Shown piece after piece: positions 1-8,206 of a stretch of DNA of 64,000 nucleotides; position 1 is the first letter of the stretch; each line of letters starts with the position of its first letter. The DNA comes from Legionella_A sp963772805 (GTDB taxonomy: Bacteria; Pseudomonadota; Gammaproteobacteria; Legionellales; Legionellaceae): contig CAVYYU010000008.1 in the NCBI GenBank assembly GCA_963772805.1, forward strand, positions 930,001-994,000, given 5' to 3'. The notes beneath the pieces are model-generated. The model was not told the origin of the DNA, did no database searches, and saw only the letters and a program-made list of their open reading frames with translations. The position numbers and the translations under genes are program-made.

Positions 1-61
1 TAATAAGATAAACTACCAACCCTCCAAGGATGATTATACCGCCCACAATATAAGCATTCAC
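1..61 (-). CDS. Possible start of a membrane protein running off the left edge
   Basis: On the minus strand a GTG at 59-61 follows an AGGAAA stretch and opens a frame that stays open to the window edge. It encodes about 20 mostly hydrophobic residues (NAYIVGGIIILGGLVVYL), as expected for a membrane segment. Only the first codons are visible, so no family can be named. The frame is closed by a TAA a few codons upstream of the GTG, which limits where the start can be. It could be a chance frame. Confidence 0.25.
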   Translation of the reverse strand, partial: MNAYIVGGIIILGGLVVYLI

Positions 62-490
62 AAAGTATTTCCTATAATATTATTCAGCATCCCTTTTCCA
101 TAAGCATAGTACTTCGCTATTAAGGGCACTGTATTACGCGATGAAGTTTAATATTAATTGACTCAATTGATGGTAGGTAACAGAGCTACAGCACTGCAGC
201 CCTGTTAACTACCATTATGAGATCCGACTTGTAAGGCATTAAATGCAAATATATACTTTACAAAATACCATATAACGCCTGAGGATAAATATATTTATAG
301 GGGGAATTTCCAACTAAACGTCCAACCACAAGTTAGGAAATGAAAATGGCTGCATATGTGTTTCACCGGCTCACCCATCATACAGGTGGTCAAATTAACA
401 ATTTGAGAATCTTGGGGCAAACAATTTAACACTAGCTTAGATCAAGTTTATTTGTTGAATGTGCCCACCAATGTGGGCACATTCAAAACT
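62..490. other. Intergenic region with one hairpin
   Basis: I see no supported gene here. The only structure noted is a perfect hairpin at 457-484 with arms GAATGTGCCCA and TGGGCACATTC, just beyond the 3' end of the minus-strand gene at 491. It lacks a clear T-tract on either side, so it may be a transcript-end stabiliser rather than a classical intrinsic terminator. Confidence 0.4.
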
Positions 491-931
491 TTAGAAGCGT
501 ATCTGCTTAATCATTCGTTTAGATGATTGTACGCCTGCATCTATTGGAGTAATCGCAACAGCAGTGTAGCCACCACTTACATTATATACGCAACCCCATA
601 CCTTTGCTTTTGCAATATAAGTAGGTCCATACAGATAAGAGATTGTGTTTAGAGCTGTCTTTCCCTTACTAAAGGCATCTTGTTTTGATGAGGCATAGAT
701 ATCAAAAATTAAAAAGCCCCAAGTTTCAGCAGTGCCATAATTGCTGAATTGATAAGCAAAATATTTGCCAGCCTCCTCATCTTCAACTCCAGCCAAACCA
801 GCCGCAAGCAGGGCACTGCTGTTAGGGCATCTTTGCGGTTGAGGTGAAGCACCCGCAGCTTGAGCATGTGGAGTAACGAAAAAGATTAGCAAAGCTAGCA
901 TGGATAAAGCAGTGGACTTAATGGATTTCAT
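491..931 (-). CDS. Small secreted protein of unknown function (possibly DUF4949-like)
   Basis: The protein has 146 residues when started at the ATG at 931, which has a GAGG ribosome site 6 bases upstream. An in-frame start 30 bases earlier has no such site. The N-terminus (MKSIKSTALSMLALLIFFVT) is a typical Sec signal peptide ending near an AQAAG cleavage site, so export to the periplasm or beyond is likely. The mature part has two cysteines (RCPNSS near the start and WGCVYN near the end) that could form one disulfide. The pattern C-P-x-S-x-L...AYQF...W.F.IF...ASS resembles, from memory, a Legionella family of small secreted proteins. That assignment is unverified and no function is known to me. 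Confidence 0.7.
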   Translation of the reverse strand: MKSIKSTALSMLALLIFFVTPHAQAAGASPQPQRCPNSSALLAAGLAGVEDEEAGKYFAYQFSNYGTAETWGFLIFDIYASSKQDAFSKGKTALNTISYLYGPTYIAKAKVWGCVYNVSGGYTAVAITPIDAGVQSSKRMIKQIRF

Positions 932-1431
932 AAATACCTCGTTGGTTAACAAAAAACACACATATGTTTAAATAACAGGCATTATATGATCGGGATTTTT
1001 ATATATCAAATACTGTAAGAACGGACGGATACAATAACCCCCTCTCAATGAAACAAACTGTACGTGCCGCGAGTAATTATCACAAATATACTCCCAAGCT
1101 ATGGGGTGCTAAGAAATAGATTTCACAACGCGTCAGTTTAAGTCACAGAAACATGCACAAATATTTTCACCTTTACACGGGCATATAAGGAGTTTATTCA
1201 GTGCCAATCAGTATAAAATTAAATCCCGTGAGCTGCTAAAGCATTTAATTTGTTCGTAGAATCAGTGACAGGCAATTATAATTAAGGAAAAGTGTGCCTG
1301 AAATTTGAAACCCACCTCATTTTTGACTGATTTTAACAATTGTTTATACAACTTGACGGTGCATCAGCTGCCAATCCGGATAAAATACTGTATAATGCAA
1401 CACAATTTTAACCAAGCTTATAGAGCGTCCT
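932..1431. other. Intergenic region upstream of the elongation factor gene
   Basis: About 500 bases between two divergently transcribed genes. No open frame is convincing. The right end holds the probable fusA promoter (TATAAT at 1391-1396). The left end must hold the promoter of the small secreted protein gene, but I cannot point to convincing boxes. Confidence 0.4.
1391..1396 (+). promoter_or_regulatory. Probable -10 box for the EF-G gene
   Basis: A perfect TATAAT lies 36 bases before the ATG at 1432. The sequence 16-17 bases upstream is a poor -35 match, and a good TTGACG at 1353-1358 is too far away (32 bases) to pair with it. It could instead pair with the TAAAAT at 1381. The promoter is therefore plausible but not certain. 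Confidence 0.4.
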
Positions 1432-3522
1432 ATGACTGATTTAAATCTTTACAGAAACATTGGTATCTTCGCCCACGTAGATGCCGGAAAAACAACCACT
1501 ACCGAGCGCATTCTTAAGCTCACAGGTAGAATCCACAAAATCGGTGAAGTTCACGAAGGTGAATCAACAACCGACTTCATGGAACAGGAGGCTGAGCGTG
1601 GCATTACTATCCAGTCAGCAGCGGTAAGCTGTTTCTGGAAAGGTACTCGCTTTAACGTAATTGATACCCCCGGACACGTGGACTTCACCGTAGAAGTGTA
1701 TCGTTCATTAAAGGTACTCGATGGTGGCATAGGCGTTTTCTGTGGTTCTGGGGGGGTTGAGCCTCAATCAGAAACCAACTGGCGCTATGCAAACGATTCA
1801 AAAGTATCTCGTTTGATTTTCGTCAACAAACTTGACCGTATCGGCGCTGACTTCTTGAAAGTGACAGCACAAGTGAAAAAAGTATTGGGTGCTCACCCAC
1901 TAATTATGACCTTGCCAATCGGCATTGAAGATGAGTTCGTCGGTGTGGTCGATTTATTGAGCCGTAAAGCTTACATATGGGACGAAACTGGCCAGCCAGA
2001 AAACTACACCATTACTGATGTACCAGCCAATATGGTTGACGACGTTGAAATGTACCGCGACCAATTAATTGAAACTGCGGTTGAAATGGATGATGATTTA
2101 TTGATGGCTTTCATTGAAGGCGAGCAACCTTCAGTAGAAGACATTAAGCGCTGCATCCGTAAAGGTACGCTCGAATTAGTCTTCTTCCCAACCTATTGCG
2201 GTTCAGCCTTTAAAAATAAAGGGATGCAATTATTGCTGGATGCGGTTATTGATTATTTACCCGCTCCGCACGAAGTTAACCCACAGCCTTTGACAGATGA
2301 AGAAGGTACGCCAAACGGCAAATTCGCTATCGTTTCCGCCGATGAGCCATTCCGCGCTTTGGCATTTAAAATTATGGATGATCGTTTCGGTGCTCTAACT
2401 TTCGTACGTATATATTCAGGAAAACTGAATAAAGGCGATACCATTCTTAACTCGTTTACAGGCAAAACTGAACGTGTCGGTCGTATGGTTGAGATGCAAG
2501 CAAATGAGCGCAATGAACTTCAAAGTGCTGAAGCAGGAGACATTATAGCCATCGTAGGCATGAAAAATGTTAGAACTGGCCATACACTTTGCGATCCAAA
2601 ACACGAATGCACACTTGAAGCGATGGTTTTCCCTGAGCCAGTTATCTCAATTTCCGTCACACCAAAAGATAAAGGCTCAACCGAAAAAATGAGCATTGCT
2701 ATTGGTAAAATGGTCGCAGAAGACCCAACGTTTAGGGTTGAAACGGATATAGATTCAGGTGAAACCATTCTTCGGGGTATGGGTGAATTACATCTTGATA
2801 TCAAAGTGGACATTCTGAAGCGTACTTACGGTGTTGACTTGATAGTGGGTCAGCCACAGGTTGCTTACCGCGAAACCATAACCAAAACGATTGAAGACAG
2901 CTACACCCACAAGAAACAATCAGGTGGTTCTGGTCAATACGGTAAGATTGACTATATCATCTCACCAGGTGAGCCAAACAGTGGATTCACTTTCATCACA
3001 TCTGTTGTGGGTGGTAGTGTTCCTAAAGAATTCTTCCCTGCAATTGAAAAAGGTTTCCGTTCAATGATGGGCAGCGGTACTTTGGCAGGTTTCCCTGTAT
3101 TGGATGTTGCAATTAACCTCACTGACGGTGCTTACCATGCCGTTGACTCCTCGGCAATTGCATTTGAAATTGCTGCAAAAGGCGCTTTCCGTCAATCTAT
3201 ACCAAAAGCTGGCCCACAATTGCTTGAGCCAATCATGAAAGTTGACGTTTATAGTCCAGAAGATAATGTGGGTGATGTTATTGGTGACTTGAACCGTCGT
3301 CGCGGCATGATCTCTGGTCAAGAACCCAGTGCAACTGGCGTACGCGTTAAGGCCGATGTTCCTCTTTCAGAAATGTTTGGTTACATCAGCACCCTGCGCA
3401 CCATGACCTCTGGTCGCGGTCAATTCTCAATGGAGTTCTCTCACTACGCCGCTTGCCCAAATAACGTAGCTGAAGCAGTGATTGCCAAAGAGAAAGAAAG
3501 GAAAGCCGCTGCCGCTAAGTAA
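1432..3522 (+). CDS. fusA: Elongation factor G, second-copy (EF-G2) type
   Basis: Translational GTPase of 696 residues that moves tRNAs and mRNA through the ribosome. The G motifs are visible: HVDAGKTT (about 15-22), RGIT, DTPGHVDF and NKLDR. Domains II to V continue to the usual EF-G end (SEMFGYISTLRTMTSGRGQFSMEF). The text is much closer to the second EF-G of Vibrio/Shewanella/Pseudomonas (VFCGSGGVEPQSETNWRYAN, VDILKRTYGVDLIVG) than to the E. coli str-operon EF-G. Consistent with this, no rpsL, rpsG or tuf gene is nearby. It stands alone with its own promoter and terminator. A canonical fusA elsewhere in the genome is expected but not visible here. Confidence 0.95.
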   Translation: MTDLNLYRNIGIFAHVDAGKTTTTERILKLTGRIHKIGEVHEGESTTDFMEQEAERGITIQSAAVSCFWKGTRFNVIDTPGHVDFTVEVYRSLKVLDGGIGVFCGSGGVEPQSETNWRYANDSKVSRLIFVNKLDRIGADFLKVTAQVKKVLGAHPLIMTLPIGIEDEFVGVVDLLSRKAYIWDETGQPENYTITDVPANMVDDVEMYRDQLIETAVEMDDDLLMAFIEGEQPSVEDIKRCIRKGTLELVFFPTYCGSAFKNKGMQLLLDAVIDYLPAPHEVNPQPLTDEEGTPNGKFAIVSADEPFRALAFKIMDDRFGALTFVRIYSGKLNKGDTILNSFTGKTERVGRMVEMQANERNELQSAEAGDIIAIVGMKNVRTGHTLCDPKHECTLEAMVFPEPVISISVTPKDKGSTEKMSIAIGKMVAEDPTFRVETDIDSGETILRGMGELHLDIKVDILKRTYGVDLIVGQPQVAYRETITKTIEDSYTHKKQSGGSGQYGKIDYIISPGEPNSGFTFITSVVGGSVPKEFFPAIEKGFRSMMGSGTLAGFPVLDVAINLTDGAYHAVDSSAIAFEIAAKGAFRQSIPKAGPQLLEPIMKVDVYSPEDNVGDVIGDLNRRRGMISGQEPSATGVRVKADVPLSEMFGYISTLRTMTSGRGQFSMEFSHYAACPNNVAEAVIAKEKERKAAAAK

Positions 3523-3540
3523 TCAACTTGGTTAATGCTA

Positions 3541-3578
3541 AAAAAAGCCCTGTCAGTTTACACTGATGGGGCTTTTTT
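3541..3578 (+). terminator. Intrinsic terminator after EF-G gene
   Basis: Starting 18 bases after the stop codon is a strong stem: AAAAAAGCCC pairs with GGGCTTTTTT, and inside it TCAGT pairs with ACTGA around a TTAC loop, ending in a T run. It is symmetrical and could work in both directions. Confidence 0.85.
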
Positions 3579-3754
3579 ATTCCATCCTTAATCGATTTAC
3601 TAACTTATATACACACCCGGTTGCTTAACTACCCTGTTTACAAATACTTACAATCCACAATGTTTCTGTAATTTTTGCATAAAAACGAAAAACTAGAGAT
3701 GCGGCAACCTTACCCAATACAATCAATAATTATTTTTTTCCGTGCGATAACAAC

Positions 3755-3780
3755 TGACGTGGTCTAATGACGTGGTCTAA
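3755..3780 (+). repeat. Tandem 13-bp duplication of the IS left tip
   Basis: TGACGTGGTCTAA occurs twice back to back at the left end of the IS3-family element. The outer copy may be a leftover of an earlier insertion at the same site or a replication slip. Confidence 0.85.
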
Positions 3781-3830
3781 TGGATTCGGACACCCCAGTT
3801 AAGAGATAATAAACTTAACTGGAGAGAAAC

Positions 3831-4124
3831 ATGGTCATTAGAAAAAAATACTCGAAAGAGTTTAAGCTGGATGCTATTAGTTTGGTTCTGGAACAAGGCT
3901 ATAGCCGAGCAGAGGCTGCCCGCAGCTTGTCAATTAACCCCAATATTCTTACTCGCTGGATAAAAGAAGATGAATCAGAGAATGCTCAAGCTTTCAGAGG
4001 CACGGGAAAGTTAACTGCCGACCAGCTGGAATTACGTCGTTTGCGCGAGGAAAACAAACGACTAAAAATGGAGAAAGAAATATTAAAAAAGGCGGCGGCC
4101 TTCTTTGCTCAAGAAACGAAGTAA
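3831..4124 (+). CDS. IS3-family transposase OrfA
   Basis: DNA-binding half of the transposase, 97 residues. The N-terminal part is a helix-turn-helix (YSKEFKLDAISLVLEQGYSRAEAARSL...ILTRWIKE), followed by a leucine-zipper-like coiled coil (ELRRLREENKRLKMEKEILKKAAAF). Near its 3' end the slippery heptamer A AAA AAG (4085-4091) is in the correct frame for -1 slippage, which would fuse it to OrfB. OrfA alone normally acts as a DNA-binding regulator of transposition. Confidence 0.93.
   Translation: MVIRKKYSKEFKLDAISLVLEQGYSRAEAARSLSINPNILTRWIKEDESENAQAFRGTGKLTADQLELRRLREENKRLKMEKEILKKAAAFFAQETK
4085..4091 (+). promoter_or_regulatory. Programmed -1 frameshift site A AAA AAG
   Basis: The heptamer lies in the zero frame of orfA as TTA AAA AAG. 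Slipping back one base gives AAA AAG-derived codons leading into the OrfB frame, which is open from here to 5005. This is the classic signal of IS3-family elements. Confidence 0.85.
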
Positions 4125-5005
4125 AATATTCGTTTATAGCCCAGCATGAGAAGGTCTGGCCAATCGGGATGATGTGTCTATTAATGAACGTATCGCGCTC
4201 AGGCTACTATCATTACAGGAAAAACAGTTACAACAAACCGGTCGATCCTGAACACCAAGAACTGCTGGATTTTGTAAAAGAAATTTCTGATGCAAGTAAG
4301 CAGACATATGGCCGTCGACGGATGCAAAAAGCGTTAAATGCTTTGGGATATCTGGTAGGTAGACATAAAACCAAAAAGTTGATGAAGGAGGCTGGTGTTA
4401 TGGTGCGGTATAGGAAAAAATACAAGGTAACGACTAACAGTAACCATAAAAAGCCTTTGTATGAGAATGTCCTCAACCGAGATTTTTCACCTGCAGCCCC
4501 CGACCGAGCTTATGCATCCGATATCACTTATGTTTGGACTCAGGAAGGCTGGCTTTATTTGGCTGTTGTCATTGACTTGTTTTCCAGAAAAATTGTTGGC
4601 TGGAGTATGAGTTCGCGTATGAAGGCTTCATTGGTATGTGATGCGCTAACAATGGCTTTATGGCAAAGAAAACCAAAGCCTGGTTTGATCGTTCATTCCG
4701 ATCGGGGTTCCCAATATGCTAGCCACGAATATCGCAAACTACTGACTGGCTGGCATTGCATCGGTAGCATGAGCAGGAAAGGTAACTGCTGGGATAACGC
4801 TGTCGCTGAAAGCTTCTTCGGCAGCTTAAAGCAAGAACGGGTACAATGGAATCATTATCAAACCCGTTTTGAAGCACAACAGGATGTGTTGAACTACATT
4901 ACCGTGCAGTACAACAACTTCCGGTTGCATTCGTCTCTTGGATATAAAAACCCAAATCAATTTGAGTTGGAGTTTAAGATACGGGGATTAAAACAAGCTG
5001 CTTAA
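4088..5005 (+). CDS. IS3-family transposase OrfB (read by -1 frameshift)
   Basis: Catalytic half (rve integrase fold). In the -1 frame the text after the slip site reads into KYSFIAQHEKVWPI and then MMCLLMNVSRSGYYHYRK, the typical start of IS3 OrfB. An internal ATG at 4169 would give a 278-residue product without this link. The DDE residues are visible: D in SDITYVWT, D in HSDRGSQYAS, and E in NAVAESFFGSLKQE. The HTH_21-like region (SKQTYGRRRMQKAL) precedes the core. No internal stop is present, so the element may be active. Confidence 0.92.
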   Translation, partial: KGGGLLCSRNEVKYSFIAQHEKVWPIGMMCLLMNVSRSGYYHYRKNSYNKPVDPEHQELLDFVKEISDASKQTYGRRRMQKALNALGYLVGRHKTKKLMKEAGVMVRYRKKYKVTTNSNHKKPLYENVLNRDFSPAAPDRAYASDITYVWTQEGWLYLAVVIDLFSRKIVGWSMSSRMKASLVCDALTMALWQRKPKPGLIVHSDRGSQYASHEYRKLLTGWHCIGSMSRKGNCWDNAVAESFFGSLKQERVQWNHYQTRFEAQQDVLNYITVQYNNFRLHSSLGYKNPNQFELEFKIRGLKQAA

Positions 5006-5036
5006 CTGGTGTGTCTTAATTTGCTTGACCACGTCA

Positions 5037-5282
5037 CAAACCAAAGTTACTGAATTTTTGCACAAGGGCAGCCAGGTCTTCATTGAAGGCAAGCTGCGCA
5101 CGAACCCATGGACTGATAAAGACGGTAACAACCGTCAAACCATCAGTATCGTGGTTAGCAATATTCAGTTACTTGGACAAGGTAAAGCCGTTGACGATAA
5201 GCATGCAACAAATACCGCTGAAAGCCATATGGCTCAGATGCGAGAAATGTTGCAGGAAACTTCAGAAGACGTACCGTTCTAA
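5037..5282 (+). pseudogene. ssb: 5'-truncated single-stranded DNA-binding protein
   Basis: About 81 codons of the C-terminal part of an SSB. The text KVTEFLHKGSQVFIEGKLRTNPWTD matches the second half of the OB fold (compare LGEYWRKGSQVYIEGQLRT in E. coli), and the tail ends in DVPF, the standard partner-binding acidic tip. The first 60 or so residues of the OB fold are absent, and the DNA on the far side of the IS (before 3755) does not encode them. A TTG inside the IS end could start translation, but the product would lack half the fold. SSB genes of this kind accompany ardA on conjugative plasmids and integrative elements. Confidence 0.85.
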
Positions 5283-5349
5283 TCATAACCCAATGCGGGA
5301 GCTAGCTCCCGCCGGGGCTTGCTCTTCATCACTTAAGGAGAACAACCCC

Positions 5350-5515
5350 ATGGATACCCCAAGCATTTATGTTGCCTGCCTCGCATCTTATAATAGTGGT
5401 ATTTTGCACGGCAAATGGATTTTAGCAGATCAAACAGTCAGTGCGATCTATGATGAAATTCACGAGTTACTGGAAGAAAGCCCCATTGAAGATGCTGAAG
5501 AGTATGCGATACATG
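5350..5515 (+). CDS. ardA: ArdA anti-restriction protein, 5' exon
   Basis: ArdA proteins mimic about 42 bp of B-form DNA and inhibit type I restriction enzymes, protecting incoming mobile DNA. This segment encodes residues 1-55 and one base of codon 56 (MDTPSIYVACLASYNSGILHG..., then LEESPIEDAEEYAIH), a clear ArdA N-terminus. An AAGGAG ribosome site lies 9 bases before the ATG. The frame is cut after CATG at 5515 by a group II intron. Joined to 7837-8180 it gives one uninterrupted 169-residue frame of normal ArdA length. Without splicing, translation runs only a few codons into the intron and stops. Confidence 0.9.
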
Positions 5516-6086
5516 GTGCGACTCGAAGTCGCTTCTAAAGAGTGGGAAGTATTCCCCGACCTAGCCTTCTGGGTTGTTTCCAATCGGAGGGTGCGAGTTG
5601 AGTAATTGGCTTGTACTAAGCTTCTGATAAAGTCCGGGTAACTGTCAACCACTGACAGCCAACGGGCAAGGGAAAGACTGATATGGTAAACGCAAGTGAA
5701 CCTGTGCTGAAGCCTCGTTACGTATAGTCTCCTGAAAAAGTGGGTGATACGGGAGGGTCGAAGATGGTTTACGGTCTCGTGGATGCCGTGAACAGAAGGT
5801 CAATATCTTCCGGGGTATAGCAGGTACCTAAGTCAGATCGTATCTCTTTAGATGCGGAACGAAGTAAACCCGATGAAGTCCTATCCCGTCAATGGGTATA
5901 GGTAAGCAATCTGTAAAGGGCGCTTAATTCTTCAGCGGGAAAAGGATGCTTTCAGAAGCGAATGCCGCCTGCCGAAAGGCACGGGGAAACAATAACCCGG
6001 CGGATAAGGCGCATGCCTAACCTGAAAAGGTGCTGACGGAAGGCTGGTGAGACCCTTAAAATACCCTGTTAAGGAGACGTATTGAT

Positions 6087-7763
6087 ATGAAAAGGTCGAT
6101 AAGCAGCGAATGCTTAACCGTAAATACCAAGACCATCAAATGGCATAACATCGATTGGTGCAAAGCTAATTTGCAGGTCAGAAACCTGAGACAACGGATT
6201 TATAAGGCCAGAACGAATGGAGACTGGAAGATGGTTCGTGGGCTGCAGAAGCTAATGTTACGCAGTCACGCAAACTTACTGGTTTCAGTAAGGCGAGTTA
6301 CACAAATCAATCAGGGCAAATCAACGCCTGGGGTTGACCGTGTTCTCGCATTAGTACCACGGGAAAGAGAAATGCTTGTTGATCAACTAAGTAACCTCAC
6401 CTCGTGGAAACCGCTTCCAGCTCGTCGGGTGTACATACCTAAAACAAATGGTAAAAAACGCCCTTTAGGTATTCCCAGCCTCATTGATCGCTGCCAACAA
6501 GCCATGGTTAAAAATGCCTTGGAACCTTGTTGGGAAGCTGTTTTTGAGGAAATATCTTACGGATTTAGACCTGGACGCAGCGTGCATGATGCTATTGAAA
6601 GAATTCATCTTGCTACTAAGTCTGGTTCCCACCGAACTTGGATATTGGATGCGGATATCAAAGGATGTTTTGATAATATCGATCATAACCACCTGCTTAA
6701 AACCATAGGATCGTTTCCTGCAAAGGAACTGATACATAAATGGTTAAAAGCGGGCTACGTGGAAAATGGGGTGTTTTATAATACCGAGCAAGGGACGCCT
6801 CAAGGTGGGATAATAAGCCCTCTTTTGGCAAACATTGCTCTACATGGCATGGAAGAAGCATTAGAAATTAAATATCGAGGTGGTGTCAGTGCCACGACGG
6901 TAAAAAGGACTTCTCCCGTTGTTGTAAGATACGCCGATGATTTTGTAGTGCTTTGTCACTCCAAAAATGCGGCAATCAATGCGAGAGAGCAAATCAAGGT
7001 TTTTCTAGAAAAAAGAGGACTTGAACTTTCGGAAGAAAAAACAAGTATCAATAAACTAGAGGAAGGATTTGACTTCCTAAGCTTCAATATTCGGTGCTAT
7101 CCAGTTTCGGATAGAAAATCTGGCTATAAAACACTTATCAAGCCATCCAAAAAATCGCTAAAAAACTTCCGCCTTAAATTACAAGGACTCACTCGATCTT
7201 ATAATGGCAAGAATGCTGCCAGTTTAATTCGAGCGGCTAATCCAGTAATACGAGGGTGGTGTAACTTTTATCGACATTCGGTGGCGGCTAAAATATTCCA
7301 CGACATGGAACATTACCTACACATCAGACAACAGCGATGGTGTAAGCGTAATCATCCAAGAAAGTCAAAAAAGTGGTATATGAGACGATATTTTGGTCGA
7401 CATAAAAGTTGTCCAACCTATGGGTATACGTTTAAAGACCCTCTTTCAAACAGCCACATGTTGCATATTTCATCATACAAAATCGAAAGATGGATTAAGG
7501 TGAAACACAGACACTCCCCTGATAATCCAAATCAGAGAAAGTACTGGCAACAAAGGGCAAAGAAAGGAGATCTGCTAACACCCAGCAAAAATAGGATTGC
7601 AGAAAAACAACAACATATCTGTCCAGAATGTGGACAATCTCTATACAACGGTGAGAAAATTAACAAATTTCACCGTGATGGGAATCGTCAACATAACAGC
7701 TACGACAACCTAATGTTTGTTCATCAACTCTGTTATCTCTCCATGCGTTATCGTCTTGCTTGA
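6087..7763 (+). CDS. ltrA: Group II intron reverse transcriptase/maturase/endonuclease
   Basis: Intron-encoded protein of 558 residues that helps the intron RNA fold and splice, then copies it into new DNA sites. In order it has an N-terminal RT0 region, RT motifs (KRPLGIPSLIDRCQQ, YGFRPGRSVHDAI, DADIKGCFDNIDH, GTPQGGIISPLLANI, the active-site VRYADDFVVLC), the maturase X domain (NPVIRGWCNFYRH), and a C-terminal HNH endonuclease (CPECGQSL...KFHRDGNRQHNSYDN). AAGGAG lies 10 bases before the ATG. No truncation is visible, and with the endonuclease it should be retrohoming-competent. Expression depends on read-through from the ardA promoter or an intron promoter. Confidence 0.95.
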   Translation: MKRSISSECLTVNTKTIKWHNIDWCKANLQVRNLRQRIYKARTNGDWKMVRGLQKLMLRSHANLLVSVRRVTQINQGKSTPGVDRVLALVPREREMLVDQLSNLTSWKPLPARRVYIPKTNGKKRPLGIPSLIDRCQQAMVKNALEPCWEAVFEEISYGFRPGRSVHDAIERIHLATKSGSHRTWILDADIKGCFDNIDHNHLLKTIGSFPAKELIHKWLKAGYVENGVFYNTEQGTPQGGIISPLLANIALHGMEEALEIKYRGGVSATTVKRTSPVVVRYADDFVVLCHSKNAAINAREQIKVFLEKRGLELSEEKTSINKLEEGFDFLSFNIRCYPVSDRKSGYKTLIKPSKKSLKNFRLKLQGLTRSYNGKNAASLIRAANPVIRGWCNFYRHSVAAKIFHDMEHYLHIRQQRWCKRNHPRKSKKWYMRRYFGRHKSCPTYGYTFKDPLSNSHMLHISSYKIERWIKVKHRHSPDNPNQRKYWQQRAKKGDLLTPSKNRIAEKQQHICPECGQSLYNGEKINKFHRDGNRQHNSYDNLMFVHQLCYLSMRYRLA

Positions 7764-7796
7764 GCCGTGTGCGGTGAAAATCGCACGCACGGTTCT
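7762..7796 (+). ncRNA. Group II intron domain V
   Basis: A 35-nt hairpin, GAGCCGTGTGCGGT then GAAA then ATCGCACGCACGGTTCT, with the AGC catalytic triad near its 5' side. It is the most conserved part of group II introns. It overlaps the last bases of the intron protein gene by two nucleotides. Confidence 0.9.
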
Positions 7797-7836
7797 TAGG
7801 GGACGGGGCAATGGTAACATTGCCCTGTTACCCGAC

Positions 7837-8180
7837 ATTATGAAGGGTTCGGTAACACTAGGCTCTGCGAATATGAAGATCTGGAAACAGTCGTCAAATA
7901 CGCGGACTTCATAACCGTGCATGGAGAGTTAGGCCAAGCCTTGTTATCTGAATATGATATCGAGGATGCAGAAAACATGATGAGCGATTGTTTTCATGGG
8001 TGCTATGATTCAGAAGTTGATTTTGCCTGGCATTTGTTTGAGGAATGCTACAGCCACACATTACCGGACAATTTGCGCTATTACTTTGATTGCGAGGCGT
8101 TTGCGCGTGATCTGTTTATTAACGATTATTGTTCTGTTGATGCGGATGGAAAAACGTTTGTATTTTCAAGGTATTATTAA
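7837..8180 (+). CDS. ardA: ArdA anti-restriction protein, 3' exon
   Basis: Encodes the rest of ArdA: (D)YEGFGNTRLCEYEDLETVVKYADFI..., then LRYYFDCEAFARDLFINDY and the typical end VFSRYY. The protein is rich in Asp and Glu, as expected for a DNA mimic. Joined to 5350-5515 the frame is uninterrupted, so a functional product is possible if the intron splices. A frame starting at 7917 in this exon is only part of the gene. The 3' end converges on tpm with 4 bases between the stop codons. Confidence 0.92.
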
Positions 8181-8206
8181 GCCCCTATTTTGGGGCTTTC
8201 TTTTTT
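8179..8206 (+). terminator. Intrinsic terminator between ardA and tpm
   Basis: The stem AAGCCCC/GGGGCTT with a TATTTT loop is followed by TTCTTTTTT on the plus strand, starting in the ardA stop codon. It overlaps the last codons of the convergent tpm gene. Confidence 0.85.

Larger units (their letters stand above)
3755..5036 (+). mobile_element. IS3-family insertion sequence
   Basis: The ends are imperfect inverted repeats: the left TGACGTGGTC...GACACCCCAGTTAAG matches the reverse complement of the right end at 5001-5036. The element encodes overlapping orfA and orfB in the -1 arrangement. At the left end a 13-base motif (TGACGTGGTCTAA) is present twice, at 3755-3767 and 3768-3780, so the true left tip may be 3755 or 3768. 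No 3-4 base target duplication is seen (left flank CAAC, right flank CAAA), and the gene on the right (ssb) has lost its 5' part. The insertion was therefore probably followed by an adjacent deletion. Confidence 0.9.
5516..7836 (+). mobile_element. Group II intron inserted in ardA
   Basis: 2321 bases. The 5' end is GTGCGAC, a standard bacterial group II start. Domain V is at 7762-7796 (GAGCCGTGTGCGG, GAAA loop, matching 3' arm) with the catalytic AGC at 7763-7765. Domain VI follows, with the likely branch-point A at 7830, seven bases from the 3' end CCCGAC. Both splice points are fixed by the host gene: CATG joined to ATTATGAAGG restores the ArdA reading AIHDYEGF. An intron protein lies in domain IV. 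All parts needed for splicing and retrohoming appear present. Confidence 0.95.

Noticed and set aside
457..484. Strong hairpin called as intrinsic terminator
   Set aside because: No T-tract on either strand; noted only as a hairpin within the intergenic region.
2253..3321. Minus-strand frames within the EF-G gene
   Set aside because: They are antisense shadows of a highly conserved gene.
5083..5538. Long frame over ssb and ardA 5' exon
   Set aside because: Its first part is the ssb gene in the wrong frame. Only the stretch from 5350 onward is real (ArdA).
7717..7914. 65-codon frame across domain V of the intron
   Set aside because: It overlaps the catalytic RNA and the intron-exon junction; ArdA is read in another frame from 7837.
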